Part shown: positions 17,384 through 26,878 of the stretch, in pieces
Position numbering within the stretch: the stretch's first letter is position 1
Layout of the letters: every line of letters starts with the position of its first letter
DNA from: Staphylococcus equorum
GTDB taxonomy: Bacteria > Bacillota > Bacilli > Staphylococcales > Staphylococcaceae
Assembly (NCBI RefSeq): GCF_029531845.1
Contig: NZ_JAMBPV010000010.1
Span: 1 to 64,000, forward strand
Length of the DNA: 64,000 nucleotides
Direction of reading: 5' to 3'
Made by a program: the position numbers and the translations under genes
The notes under the pieces: model-generated
The model's input: the letters and a program-made list of their open reading frames with translations, nothing else
The model's database searches: none
Told to the model about the DNA's origin: nothing

Positions 17384-18868
17384 TTAAACGCCGCCGCTCC
17401 AACCTACAGCAGTGAAAATGTAAAGTATAACCGAGCCAGCAACAATCCAAATTAGAAATAGTGGTGCCATAAATTTAAACCACGAACCAAAGTTTGCTTT
17501 GGCGATCGCGATAGCACCTACTGTTGCGCCTAAAGTTGGTGTAATTAAGTTACCTAACCCTCCACCAAACGATAAAGAGGTTAACAACATTTGATCATTA
17601 ACGCCTAATGCATTAGTTACAGGTTGTAAAATAGGAATCATCACACTCATTAACCCTGAACCAGATGGTACGAGGAAATTAAATATACCTGCGACAATAA
17701 AGACAATAACAGCTACCATGCCAGACGATGACCCATCAAGTTGTGTAGTAAGACCGTTTACAATTGTGCTTAATATCTTACCTTTTTCTAAAATTACACT
17801 AATTGTATTTGCCATGATAATCGCAAATGCTACGACCAACATCGGTTTAGCACCTTCCAAAAATCCATCAACCATTGCAGTTGTCCCTTTTTGTTTTATG
17901 AAATAGGCTAAAACAAAACTAATGCCAAAAACTGTAATAAATACACCATTGCCGTATTTTTCTGTCCAGTTTAACATACCATTACCTAAGGCTAATATAA
18001 TCGGCGTCACAATGACTAAAGCAGCTACGATGATATCTCTCCAATTTACTTGTCTATCTTCAATTGCCATATCATCATTACTTTTTTCCTTGTGATTAAA
18101 TAGCCACGTTTGTGTCGGCATCATACTCTTATTTGGATCTTTAATCACTCTTCTCGCATACCAAATTACATATAACAGTGTGATAATCAAAAACACTGCA
18201 TACATTATGGCTCTCCCGCCATATCCTGAATAAAGCGCTACTTCAGGATAAACAATTTGACCAATTTTAGCCATACCTGATGGAGAAATTGAAAAAGCCA
18301 TATACAAAGGTAAAAATGTAATGGCTAGAGCCATAATAGGGTCTAATTTCAAACGGTTTACGAGTATGACACCAAGCGTTACGAACACGATCATTTGATC
18401 TCCACCAACGAAGAAGCCGATAAATGCCATTAAAGAAAATAAGCCGATAATTAATGGTAATGCACCTGCATGTTCGAAACGAAAAATCATATAATTCGTT
18501 AATTTTGTCACAGAGTCTAATTGTAATATACCGCCCATTGCGCCGCCTATAAATAATAATAAGGTAATCGTTTGGGCAGATTGTATTCCCCCATTAAGTA
18601 TGAGTGTAATGGCATAAAATGGGTTCACTGGATTTTGTGAAATCGCATGATAAGTCCCCTGGATCATTGATCCGTCTTTACTCGTATCAAATTGCCCAGC
18701 AGGAATAACATACGTCAGTAAACAAGCAAACATCATCATAATGAGCATCATTAATAGCACATGAGGTAATTGGAATTTTCTTTTCACTTTTGTTTCAGTT
18801 TGCTCTTCGGCGGTGTTGACGTTACTATGATTTACATGTTGATATGATGTTGTACTTGATTCTGACAT
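17384..18868 (-). CDS. YfcC/DcuC-type membrane transporter
   Basis: The 494-residue protein has a hydrophilic N-terminus and about 12 membrane helices. The segments FVGGDQMIVFVTLG, VPSGSGLMSVMIPIL and SFGGGLGNLITPTLG are typical of the YfcC family, secondary carriers for dicarboxylates, amino acids or short peptides. The in-frame GTG at 18877 is directly against the AAGGAG, so ATG 18868 is preferred. It follows two flavin monooxygenase genes on the same strand, separated from them by a hairpin. A link to their substrate is possible but unproven. It is convergent with the DeoR gene, so it is less likely to be part of the polyol operon. Confidence 0.78.
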   Translation of the reverse strand: MSESSTTSYQHVNHSNVNTAEEQTETKVKRKFQLPHVLLMMLIMMMFACLLTYVIPAGQFDTSKDGSMIQGTYHAISQNPVNPFYAITLILNGGIQSAQTITLLLFIGGAMGGILQLDSVTKLTNYMIFRFEHAGALPLIIGLFSLMAFIGFFVGGDQMIVFVTLGVILVNRLKLDPIMALAITFLPLYMAFSISPSGMAKIGQIVYPEVALYSGYGGRAIMYAVFLIITLLYVIWYARRVIKDPNKSMMPTQTWLFNHKEKSNDDMAIEDRQVNWRDIIVAALVIVTPIILALGNGMLNWTEKYGNGVFITVFGISFVLAYFIKQKGTTAMVDGFLEGAKPMLVVAFAIIMANTISVILEKGKILSTIVNGLTTQLDGSSSGMVAVIVFIVAGIFNFLVPSGSGLMSVMIPILQPVTNALGVNDQMLLTSLSFGGGLGNLITPTLGATVGAIAIAKANFGSWFKFMAPLFLIWIVAGSVILYIFTAVGWSGGV

Positions 18869-18894
18869 GAATTTCACTCCTTATATTTAAAAAC

Positions 18895-18924
18895 AGACGC
18901 AACGTGTTTAAATCAGATGCGTCT
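18895..18924 (-). terminator. Terminator of the monooxygenase pair
   Basis: AGACGCA (18895-18901) pairs with TGCGTCT (18918-18924); on the minus strand it is followed by GTTTTTAAAT. It lies 25 bases past the stop codon of the second monooxygenase gene. Confidence 0.65.
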
Positions 18925-18948
18925 ATCAACTTTATAGTTTAATGAGTA

Positions 18949-20277
18949 TTAATGTGTTACTTCTGATTTACTATATCTATTTTCTTTAAAAGGAATACCA
19001 AGGTGTTCTCGTAATGTATCACCCTGATATGCTCTATCGTAATAACCTTTTTCTTCTAAGATAGGTAATACATATTCTAAAAACTCTTCATATACAGGTC
19101 CATTAATATGAGGTCCAAAGATAAATCCATCTGCTGCGCCATGTTCAAACCATTCAATGATTAAGTTTGCTACCTCTTCATAAGTACCAGTAAAAGGAGA
19201 GCGACGTGCTGTTTCTTCTAAGGCAACATCTCTCAATGTTAAATTATTTTGTTTTGCACGTGCCGCAATAGAATCTGCAGTAGCACGGAAACTATTTTGT
19301 CCCACTTCACCTAAATCAGGGAACGGCGCGTCGAGATTATATTGACTGAAATCATGATGGTCATAATATCTTCCTAAGTAATCTAAAGCTTCGTCAATTG
19401 TAGCCAATGATTTTATTTCATCAAAGCGTTCTTCTACCTCAGCATCGGACTTACCAATAACTGGGGATAATATAGGATATACTTTAACGTTTTGTGGATT
19501 ACGTCCAAGTGCCTTGGCTTGTGATTTAATACTGTCGTAGTTACTTTTAGCAATATCTAAAGATTCACCTAAAGTAAATACAGCATCTGCATATTGAGCT
19601 GCATATGCTTGTCCTTTAGGAGACGCACCTGCTTGAAATATCACAGGTTGCCCTTGCTCCGAACGACTCGCATTTAATGGGCCTTTAACTTGAAAATATT
19701 GCCCTTTATAATCTAGCGTGTGCATTTTTTCTTTATCTAGATATTCGCCTGTCTCAACATCGAATGTAAAGGCATCATCTTCATAAGAATCCCATAATCC
19801 TTGTACGACTTGAAGATGTTCCTCAGCAATGTCATATCTGACATCATGTTCAGGATGGTCTCCTTTACTATAATTATCAGCACTACCAGCAAGTGGCGAA
19901 GTTACTATATTCCAACCTGCGCGCCCATGGCTGATTTTGTCGATTGTTGCGAGTTGTCGCGCAACAGTAAAAGGTTCACTATATGATGTTGAAATGGTAC
20001 CAACTAACCCAATACGTTGAGTAACCGGTGCAAGCGCAGCTAAAAATGTTAGCGGCTCATGTCTATCTAAAAAATGTGGAATAGATTTTTCATGAATAAA
20101 TAATCCATCTGCCACAAATACAAAGCTGAAGCCTGCTTGTTCAGCTTTTTTAGCAACATCAAGCTGGAACTCAAAATTTGTACTGGCATCACTCGGTACA
20201 TCTTTAGATTTCCAAGCATGCATATGACCACCAGGACCGTTTAACATGATTCCAAAATCGATTTTATTTTGACTCAT
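18949..20277 (-). CDS. NtaA/SnaA/DszA-type FMN-dependent monooxygenase
   Basis: The 442-residue protein belongs to the luciferase-like two-component monooxygenases that use reduced FMN. Features are the N-terminal FGIMLNGPGGHMHAWK, FVADGLF, GRAGWNIVTSP near residue 110 and QAGASPKGQAYAA near residue 225. Family members cleave C-N or C-S bonds in nitrilotriacetate, alkylsulfur compounds, or S-modified cysteines. Its ATG overlaps the stop of the upstream gene by 4 bases, so the two monooxygenases are translationally coupled. No flavin reductase partner is visible in the window. The substrate is unknown. Confidence 0.88.
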   Translation of the reverse strand: MSQNKIDFGIMLNGPGGHMHAWKSKDVPSDASTNFEFQLDVAKKAEQAGFSFVFVADGLFIHEKSIPHFLDRHEPLTFLAALAPVTQRIGLVGTISTSYSEPFTVARQLATIDKISHGRAGWNIVTSPLAGSADNYSKGDHPEHDVRYDIAEEHLQVVQGLWDSYEDDAFTFDVETGEYLDKEKMHTLDYKGQYFQVKGPLNASRSEQGQPVIFQAGASPKGQAYAAQYADAVFTLGESLDIAKSNYDSIKSQAKALGRNPQNVKVYPILSPVIGKSDAEVEERFDEIKSLATIDEALDYLGRYYDHHDFSQYNLDAPFPDLGEVGQNSFRATADSIAARAKQNNLTLRDVALEETARRSPFTGTYEEVANLIIEWFEHGAADGFIFGPHINGPVYEEFLEYVLPILEEKGYYDRAYQGDTLREHLGIPFKENRYSKSEVTH

Positions 20278-21290
20278 AATACCCCTTCTTTCTGCTTTTC
20301 TTTGTTATTCGTTATAGCTAATTGTTCTACTGTTTTAATTCTTAATTTATGATTTTGAACAGGCATATGCAGCATAAATTCATCTATATTTCCGTCGTGA
20401 TTTAATTGATTTAACTGTTGCTTAATTTCCTCTGCGGATCCACTAAAAACATCTATTTGTTTTTCTTCAACTTCAAAGTTTTCAGAACTTTGTTTTTTAA
20501 ATGTTTCTACTTGTTCCTTTGTATTGACTGTGATTTTTTTACCACTCTTGAAATGTAATGCGTAATTTGTACTACCCTCTTTAACTAATGCCTGTTCTTC
20601 TTTATTCTCTGTTACTACGGCAGCTACTCCTACAATGACTCTTCCTTCTGGAAATTGTTGCTTATAATCTTTAAGTGCTTGTTGTAATGTTTTAAAATTT
20701 GAATTTATGAAAAATGCATATATAAACCCAACTTTTTCTGTAGCAGCAAAGTGTGCAGAACTTTCACTGCCACCTAGTAGATAAATGTGTGGTGTCGGGA
20801 TTTCATTATTGCGAATTGTTGTTTTTAATTGTCCATAGTCTTCGTCTTTAGAAAAATCTCCATTATTAAATTGGTTTAATAAATGAAATTTATCATTAAA
20901 GGTTGTTTGTGGTGATTTAAATTCTGCTTGCAAAGCTTGGGTCGCTAAAGGGAAGCCGCCTGGGGCTTTACCTATACCTAAATCGACTCTTCCTGGTGCT
21001 AAATGACTAATGAGATGAAATTGTTCTATGACTTTGAATGGGCTATAATGTTGCAACATTACACCACCAGAGCCTACACGTATGTTTTTTGTGTGATTCA
21101 ATATATGTGTTACAAGTATCTCCGGGCTCGTACCTGCTACTTCTTGTATATTGTGATGTTCAGCAACGAAGTATCTTGTATAGTTTAATTTATCTGCTAA
21201 TTTTGCTAATTCAACGGTACGAGCTATACCGTCACTTACTGTTTCATTTTTATCTATCGGACTTTGGTCAAGTATGCTAATAGCTGTCAC
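20274..21290 (-). CDS. LLM class flavin-dependent oxidoreductase
   Basis: This is a bacterial luciferase-like protein of 338 residues. It begins AISILDQSPI and carries RYFVAEHHN near residue 45 and VRVGSGGVMLQHYSP-type residues near 80 (seen here as IRVGSGGVMLQHYS). It is the first gene of a two-gene operon with an NtaA-type monooxygenase. GTG at 21290 is chosen as start because GGGGGAC lies about 6 bases upstream and family proteins start just before the ISILDQSP segment. The longer reading frame would run through the promoter region. A promoter and a CodY-like site lie upstream. Function is unknown beyond flavin-dependent oxidation. Confidence 0.85.
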   Translation of the reverse strand: MTAISILDQSPIDKNETVSDGIARTVELAKLADKLNYTRYFVAEHHNIQEVAGTSPEILVTHILNHTKNIRVGSGGVMLQHYSPFKVIEQFHLISHLAPGRVDLGIGKAPGGFPLATQALQAEFKSPQTTFNDKFHLLNQFNNGDFSKDEDYGQLKTTIRNNEIPTPHIYLLGGSESSAHFAATEKVGFIYAFFINSNFKTLQQALKDYKQQFPEGRVIVGVAAVVTENKEEQALVKEGSTNYALHFKSGKKITVNTKEQVETFKKQSSENFEVEEKQIDVFSGSAEEIKQQLNQLNHDGNIDEFMLHMPVQNHKLRIKTVEQLAITNNKEKQKEGVL

Positions 21291-21308
21291 ATGCTGTCCC
21301 CCCATATC

Positions 21309-21323
21309 AGTTTTCTGAAAAAT
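21309..21323. promoter_or_regulatory. CodY-like box in monooxygenase leader
   Basis: AGTTTTCTGAAAAAT matches the CodY consensus AATTTTCWGAAAATT at 13 of 15 positions. It lies between the promoter and the start codon, a repressing position. Confidence 0.6.
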
Positions 21324-21336
21324 TATATTATATGTA

Positions 21337-21365
21337 ATATTATGCCTCTCACTACCTTTTGTCAA
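21337..21365 (-). promoter_or_regulatory. Sigma-A promoter of monooxygenase operon
   Basis: On the minus strand a perfect -35 TTGACA (21365-21360) is followed after 17 bases by TAATAT (21342-21337). Confidence 0.7.
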
Positions 21366-21463
21366 GTATCCCTATCTCTTTACTAAGGATTAAAAATAAA
21401 ATAGGTTTATAAATGTAATTTAGTGTTTCAGCTATAGCGATATGCGTCCATTTTGGGCAACAC

Positions 21464-21506
21464 AAAAAGGCTGAGAAGCTTGTTGTACAACAAACTTCTC
21501 AGCCTT
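21464..21506 (-). terminator. Terminator of Na/Pi transporter gene
   Basis: A 19-bp stem with one mismatch (21467-21485 with 21488-21506) and an A5 run at 21464-21468, which is T5 on the minus strand, lie just after the stop codon of the gene ending at 21529. Confidence 0.85.
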
Positions 21507-21528
21507 AAATTTTACATTTAATTAAACT

Positions 21529-23193
21529 TTAGTAAGTCCAGCCCACTGAATGTTCTGTTTCTTCCTCACTTGAAAGTTCATCAATATCAATCATTGCTTC
21601 TGATACATTTCTTGAATGATAGCCAATACGTTCTAGTATAGCAATCATATCTAGATATAACAGGCCACCTTCTGGTGAACATTCACCTGAACTTAAACGC
21701 TTAATATGTTTTTTTCTTAAATCATGTTCAAGTGTATATGAATCATTACTTAAATTAACAATTTCATCTTTTTTAACTTTGTCATATACGCTAAACATTT
21801 CAACTGATTTCTCGAATGACGTATTCACGTGTGAATAGAGTTTATCGATACTTTGTGCAGCTTTATCAGAGATTTGTACTGGTTCATTATGCAATTGTTT
21901 CAAATCTAATATATACGCTTCAGATAATCCAGCTACTTTTAACATCGTACGATTTACGTCAAATAGCACAGTCATTCTTTCTGCATCTTTTTTAGATATT
22001 TTTTTCTCAGATATTTTCGTTAAATATTCTTTTACATTTTCATGCATATTATTAATAGCGGCATGCTTTTGAAGTACTTTTTTCTCATTTTTTTCATTAT
22101 ATTCACTAACATTCTCTAATAGCGAGAATGTCATGCGTCCAATGTTTTGGATTTCATCTTGTGCTTCTTGTAAAGCAATACTTGGAGCTCTATTAATTAA
22201 ATTTTTATCTAAATGTCTAGGTTTGTATTTTTCATTGATATCTTCACCAGGAATAAGTTTTGTAACGATCCAAGCTAAGACAAATATAAATGGTAATTGA
22301 ATCAATGTATTCGTAACATTAAATGTACCGTGTGCAAATGCAATCGTCATTTCTGGATTTAAGTTCATTACACCTTGCATCCATTCGATAACCCATTGAT
22401 ATATAGGTAAAATCGCTAAGAATATTGCCGCACCAATTACATTAAACATAACATGTACTGCTGCTACTCGTTTTGAAGCAAGTGAGCCAGCTAAACTTGC
22501 GAGTACCGCTGTAATTGTTGTACCAATGTTGTCACCTAATAATACTGGTAAGGCACCATTTAAACTAATTAAGTCGTTCGCAAAGAACCCTTGTAATATA
22601 CCTATTGTGGCACTCGAACTTTGGATGACAACTGTTATAATCGTACCTGCTGCAACACCAAAAATTGGGTTGGTTGACATATCTAACATGAATTGATGGA
22701 AACCATCTAAATTAGCTAGTGGTTTTACGGCACCGCTCATTAATTCTAATCCGTAGAATAGCGAACCAAAACCAAATAAAATCATACCAATATTTTTAAC
22801 TTTACGTTTTTGGACAAAGAATATTAAAAATGCACCAACAGCTAATATTGGTAACGAATATGCACCAAGATCAATACCTATAATAAATGCTGTAACCGTG
22901 GTACCTATATTCGCTCCCATTACAACACCAATGGCTTGACGCATTGTCATAAATCCTGCGCTTACAAGTCCAATCGTAATTACTGTTGTACCAGAACTAC
23001 TTTGTATCAAAATCGTAACTATCATACCTGCAAGTACGCCCATAAGCGGGTTGCTCGTAAATTTATTTAATATACTTCTAAGACGGTCTCCTGCTGATGC
23101 TTGTAAGCCGTCGCCCATTTGCTTAATACCGTATAAAAATATACCTAATCCACCGATAAAAGTGAAAATTATCTCCATAACAGATGAATCCAT
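21529..23193 (-). CDS. Na/Pi cotransporter family protein with PhoU-like domain
   Basis: The 554-residue protein has two inverted membrane repeats of the NptA/SLC34 type. Each carries a QSSS motif (QSSSGTTVITIG near residue 64, QSSSATIGI near 190) and an NIGTT motif. After residue 340 comes a soluble helical PhoU-like region that may gate transport or bind regulatory partners. It is expected to bring phosphate in with sodium, or to be an efflux/regulatory relative such as YjbB; direction is uncertain. It is a single-gene unit with a strong terminator. GAGGTG precedes the ATG. Confidence 0.87.
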   Translation of the reverse strand: MDSSVMEIIFTFIGGLGIFLYGIKQMGDGLQASAGDRLRSILNKFTSNPLMGVLAGMIVTILIQSSSGTTVITIGLVSAGFMTMRQAIGVVMGANIGTTVTAFIIGIDLGAYSLPILAVGAFLIFFVQKRKVKNIGMILFGFGSLFYGLELMSGAVKPLANLDGFHQFMLDMSTNPIFGVAAGTIITVVIQSSSATIGILQGFFANDLISLNGALPVLLGDNIGTTITAVLASLAGSLASKRVAAVHVMFNVIGAAIFLAILPIYQWVIEWMQGVMNLNPEMTIAFAHGTFNVTNTLIQLPFIFVLAWIVTKLIPGEDINEKYKPRHLDKNLINRAPSIALQEAQDEIQNIGRMTFSLLENVSEYNEKNEKKVLQKHAAINNMHENVKEYLTKISEKKISKKDAERMTVLFDVNRTMLKVAGLSEAYILDLKQLHNEPVQISDKAAQSIDKLYSHVNTSFEKSVEMFSVYDKVKKDEIVNLSNDSYTLEHDLRKKHIKRLSSGECSPEGGLLYLDMIAILERIGYHSRNVSEAMIDIDELSSEEETEHSVGWTY

Positions 23194-23582
23194 TGTTACA
23201 CCTCTTTAAATTATTTGTAAACTATGTGAATTATAACGCATATTTGTAAATTTAGTGTTAATTTTTTATTAAAATTATAGAGTGATTTCTAAATGTTTTT
23301 GCAATCATATTTCAATGACATATCACACCCTCTATCAAATACTTTAGTGGCAGTGTTTTTCTAGTTATTTTATCGGTTACACTTGTAAAATAATTATGTC
23401 TTTTTAATGAATTTAATCATATAAATATATTCAAAATAATTAATTCTCTTTATTATGTTTTTATTGAGGTGTATGTATTAAAAGCGTCTCCCTAAAATTT
23501 AGGGAGACGCTTTTAATTTGATCTTAATTCTTATCCAAACTTTTTCTCTAATTGATTGTTATATACCATTAATCAACTTAGT
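23194..23582. other. 389-base intergenic region
   Basis: It holds the upstream region of the Na/Pi transporter gene (a TATAAT on the minus strand at 23235-23230, with no good -35) and the terminator of the YhgE-like gene at 23477-23517. I see no small gene. Confidence 0.6.
23477..23517. terminator. Strong bidirectional terminator
   Basis: A nearly gap-free inverted repeat of 20 bp (23477-23496 with 23498-23517) is flanked by A and T runs. It lies beyond the stop codon of the YhgE-like gene. Confidence 0.88.
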
Positions 23583-24872
23583 TTAAGATGGCAATTCTGA
23601 ACGTTTTCCACTATGCTTTCTAATCATTGCTGCTAATACAGATGAAACTATACCGAAAATTATAAATCCTATAAACATCCACATTGTTGAATTCATTTCT
23701 AATGGCTGATGCATATAGAGTAATTCTCTTAAATATTCAGCATAGTGCGTAAATGGGTTCCAATTCACTATATAGTCTTGATAAAATTTCGGTAACATTT
23801 GTTTTGGCGATGTTACCAGTTGCATGCTAAAGAACATTGCTATAAAGAAAATAGGTATTGATTTCATACCTAACCACGTCATTACACCTAAGATTAAGCC
23901 CATAAATCCTAGAATAGAAATGGATATATAAATTGCTATTTTATTTATATCAGGGAAGTCAAAACCTAACACACCTGACATGAAATAAACATAACCGAAT
24001 CCACCAACAAATGCTGTGATCACTCCTACAATCATTTGTCCCACTGAAGCAATGATACGTTGCGAAATTTTAACATTATTACTCGTTCTAAATGCAAAAA
24101 ATAGTAATATTGAAGCTACAATTGAGCTTATCCAGACTGGCATAAACATTAAGAACGGCGCGTTACCGCTAGCTTGGTGGTCCTTCACTTTATTCACTTT
24201 TTTATCTACTACATTCACAGGTGTTGTAATATCTTTGATATTGCTCACATCTACTTGAACATTTTGTTGATCTAATGTATCTAAACTCTGTTGGGAAATT
24301 TGTTTATTCAGATTATCCCCGATACCTTTGAGTACATTAGATGACATTTGTGAAGCCTGCATATTCGCCCCACTATTCGTAAGTGTTTTGAATTTAGCTT
24401 GCTTAACTGTTATATCTTGGCTACTACTTGCTTGAGCCATTTTCTGCTGCATTTGTTTAACTTGAGCAGCAGATATTTCACCTGATTTCACTTTATCTTC
24501 CATTTCTTGTTGCTTACTATCCATTACTATCTTTTGAGTTTTACTCATCGCGTTTTTTGAAAAATCTTCTTCGAAAATTGCAGCACCAAAATATTTTTGT
24601 TCATCTAATCCTTTGCGCGCTTCTTTTTCACTATCTTCATTGATCCATTTTATTTCATCAGAGTTACTATCCTTTAATTTGTCTTCTAAATTTTTCCCTA
24701 TGTTTATATCTTTATTTTGAATAGATGTCCCTTCATCGTGATTCACAATTGCGATTGGCATCTCTTTCGGTTGTGGATTATACGCTGGATAAAACCCAAT
24801 TGAAAAAATTGCAAGTATGATTAATATTGCTATTGGCGCAACCCAAAGTAATTTACTTTTAAATATATTCAT
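23583..24872 (-). CDS. YhgE/Pip-like ABC-2 type membrane protein
   Basis: The 429-residue protein has one N-terminal helix, a large extracellular region (about 30-235) starting with the family-typical PIAIVNHDEG segment, and five or six C-terminal helices. This is the layout of YhgE/Pip and ABC-2 permease-like exporters. It is divergent from a TetR-family regulator, an arrangement common for export systems induced by toxic compounds. The ATG at 24872 follows AAGGAGG with good spacing; the longer frame begins upstream of the ribosome site. No ATPase gene is adjacent, so it may work alone or with a distant partner. Confidence 0.8.
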   Translation of the reverse strand: MNIFKSKLLWVAPIAILIILAIFSIGFYPAYNPQPKEMPIAIVNHDEGTSIQNKDINIGKNLEDKLKDSNSDEIKWINEDSEKEARKGLDEQKYFGAAIFEEDFSKNAMSKTQKIVMDSKQQEMEDKVKSGEISAAQVKQMQQKMAQASSSQDITVKQAKFKTLTNSGANMQASQMSSNVLKGIGDNLNKQISQQSLDTLDQQNVQVDVSNIKDITTPVNVVDKKVNKVKDHQASGNAPFLMFMPVWISSIVASILLFFAFRTSNNVKISQRIIASVGQMIVGVITAFVGGFGYVYFMSGVLGFDFPDINKIAIYISISILGFMGLILGVMTWLGMKSIPIFFIAMFFSMQLVTSPKQMLPKFYQDYIVNWNPFTHYAEYLRELLYMHQPLEMNSTMWMFIGFIIFGIVSSVLAAMIRKHSGKRSELPS

Positions 24873-24938
24873 ACGATTTACCTCCTTATTAAACATCGTG
24901 TTGATTATTGACTACTTTGTTTATTATAATGAGGTTAA

Positions 24939-24950
24939 TTGAATATTCAA
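24939..24950. promoter_or_regulatory. Palindrome between YhgE and TetR genes
   Basis: TTGAATATTCAA is a perfect 12-bp palindrome midway between the divergent starts, and a likely operator for the TetR-family protein. Confidence 0.4.
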
Positions 24951-25027
24951 TATGCAATAACAATCATATTGTCTGTTTATCAACATATAAATACATATTG
25001 TTAATTAACTATAATGAGGTGACTACT

Positions 25028-25648
25028 ATGCCAGAAGATCGACGTGTACGTAAAACTAAATCGGCGATTAAAAATGCTTTTATACAATTACTTGATGAAA
25101 AAGATTTAGAAAAAATTACCATACAAAATATTACACAGTTAGCCGATGTGAACCGTGGCACTTTTTATTTACACTATGAAGACAAATACATTTTACTTTC
25201 TGATATGGAAGATGAATTTATATCAGGGTTAGCCGATAAAATCGTATTTGAAAAAGTCATTATGCATGATGTAAGTATTGAAGCATTTGCCAAGGCCTTT
25301 TCAGAGGAAGTTTTAAAGAATATCATTACTTATTTATACGACAATATTGAATTTTATAAAGTGATTTTTAAACTTGATAGAAAAAGTAAAATAGAAGAAA
25401 AAATTTCTGATTTAATGTTAAATAATATGAAAAAAAGCATACCTTCAACTAATACCGTATCTGATATTCCTATTGATTATTTTCATAGTTATGTAAAGGG
25501 GGCAACAGTTTCATTTATAAAACATTGGGTACAAGATGAAGATAGAATGGATCCTAATACAGTAGTTGATTATTTGTTTAAAATTATCTTTAATGGTCCT
25601 TTGCGACTTATGGCTAATGAACACCATAATACTGACCACACAAATTAA
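25028..25648 (+). CDS. TetR/AcrR family transcriptional regulator
   Basis: The 206-residue protein has an N-terminal TetR helix-turn-helix (about residues 8-55: KSAIKNAFIQLL, ITIQNITQLADVNRGTFYLHYEDK). The C-terminal ligand domain is of the type found in many Gram-positive DhaS-like regulators. It is divergent from the YhgE-like exporter and probably represses it. ATG 25028 is preceded by GAGGTG and gives the normal family length; the open frame upstream has no ribosome site. Confidence 0.87.
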   Translation: MPEDRRVRKTKSAIKNAFIQLLDEKDLEKITIQNITQLADVNRGTFYLHYEDKYILLSDMEDEFISGLADKIVFEKVIMHDVSIEAFAKAFSEEVLKNIITYLYDNIEFYKVIFKLDRKSKIEEKISDLMLNNMKKSIPSTNTVSDIPIDYFHSYVKGATVSFIKHWVQDEDRMDPNTVVDYLFKIIFNGPLRLMANEHHNTDHTN

Positions 25649-25714
25649 ACTTGTCATCTTTGTATTTCTCCGCTAGTATTAAAAAGAATTTTAGAGGAAG
25701 GAACTATTTGTATT

Positions 25715-26653
25715 ATGATTAGTGCATATAAACACACACAAACACACGATATTGTTGAATCTCCATTAGATCAAACCGCTTCTTGGATAAATGTAGTTGA
25801 TCCAAATTGGGAAGAAATTGATTCTTTAATAAATTTATACGGTATTCCAGACGACTTTGTTCGAGACCCATTAGATACTGAAGAAAGTGCTCGTGTAGAA
25901 TATGATGAAGACACACGTTATTCACTGATCATTCTTGATATACCAGTTGTTAATGATACAAATTTAAAAGTACTTTCTTTTATTACGATTCCTTTAGGTA
26001 TCATCATTGGTAATAAAAAAATAATAACTGTTTGTAATACTGAAAATGAATTTCTCGAAAACTTTAGTCGTCAAAATATTAATTTACATTTTCATAGTCG
26101 CTTTGCGCTTAATATATTACTAACGATTTCTAACCACTATAATAGAGATCTTAGATTACTTAATAAAACAAGATTACGCATCGAACGTGATTTAAAAAAT
26201 AATGTCACGAATAAACAACTTTATAATTTAATGGAAGTAGAAAAAAGCTTAGTATATTTTCTTGCTGCACTTAAAGGCAACGAAGCTATTATCAAAAAAT
26301 TATTTCGACTACCTGCTATCAAGCGTTTTGATGAAGATGAAGATTTACTTGAGGATTTAGTTATCGAGAATAACCAGGCCTTAGAAACTACAAAATTGTA
26401 TACGGATATTTTAGAGAGCATTACCTCTTCTTACGCTTCGTTACTGTCTAATGAAATGAATAATACGATGAAGACACTAACATTATTTACTGTATTCCTC
26501 ACTTTACCTACATTGGTATTCAGCTTTTTTGGAATGAATGTGCCCTTACCTATAGATGATCACAGCTATGTATCATGGCTTATTGTCGTTGCTATTTCAT
26601 TAGTCATCGTGACGATTGTTGGCGCATTTTTATGGCGTAAACAAAAGCTTTGA
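25715..26653 (+). CDS. corA: CorA-family divalent cation transporter
   Basis: The 312-residue protein has a soluble N-terminal domain, a long coiled-coil helix (about residues 150-245) and two C-terminal membrane helices. The signature GMN is present as FFGMNVPLP near residue 275 at the end of the first helix, and the second helix ends with a basic tail RRKQK-like (WRKQKL). CorA pentamers move Mg2+, Co2+ or Ni2+. It lies 66 bases downstream of the TetR gene on the same strand, with GAGGAAGGA before the ATG. No riboswitch is seen in the leader. Confidence 0.9.
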   Translation: MISAYKHTQTHDIVESPLDQTASWINVVDPNWEEIDSLINLYGIPDDFVRDPLDTEESARVEYDEDTRYSLIILDIPVVNDTNLKVLSFITIPLGIIIGNKKIITVCNTENEFLENFSRQNINLHFHSRFALNILLTISNHYNRDLRLLNKTRLRIERDLKNNVTNKQLYNLMEVEKSLVYFLAALKGNEAIIKKLFRLPAIKRFDEDEDLLEDLVIENNQALETTKLYTDILESITSSYASLLSNEMNNTMKTLTLFTVFLTLPTLVFSFFGMNVPLPIDDHSYVSWLIVVAISLVIVTIVGAFLWRKQKL

Positions 26654-26740
26654 ATTTAAATTCTGAATAGCTACTTATATATTCGTTCATTTTTTAAATC
26701 ATACTAAAAATTGTTAAGTAAAAATATTTCAACATAACAA

Positions 26741-26772
26741 TGCACCCTTAAAAGTTAGTTTTTAAGGGTGCA
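26741..26772. terminator. Hairpin between corA and scrA
   Basis: TGCACCCTTAAAA (26741-26753) pairs perfectly with TTTTAAGGGTGCA (26760-26772). It lies between convergent genes, about 90 bases after corA. The T tract is weak. Confidence 0.65.
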
Positions 26773-26878
26773 TATCATTTAATATTGCTTACTTTTAAAT
26801 TGTAAAAAATCTACATCTCGTAATATTTTGAAACAATAGTTCTAGTATGCATCATTAGAAAATTCGTTTTTTATTTAA

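Noticed and set aside
17384..18868. YfcC transporter as the polyol importer of the DhaKL operon
   Set aside because: It is on the other side of the DeoR gene, convergent with it, and the family moves dicarboxylates, amino acids or peptides rather than polyols.
24908..25027. N-terminal extension of the TetR-type regulator
   Set aside because: No ribosome site precedes it, and the helix-turn-helix would be too far from the N-terminus.
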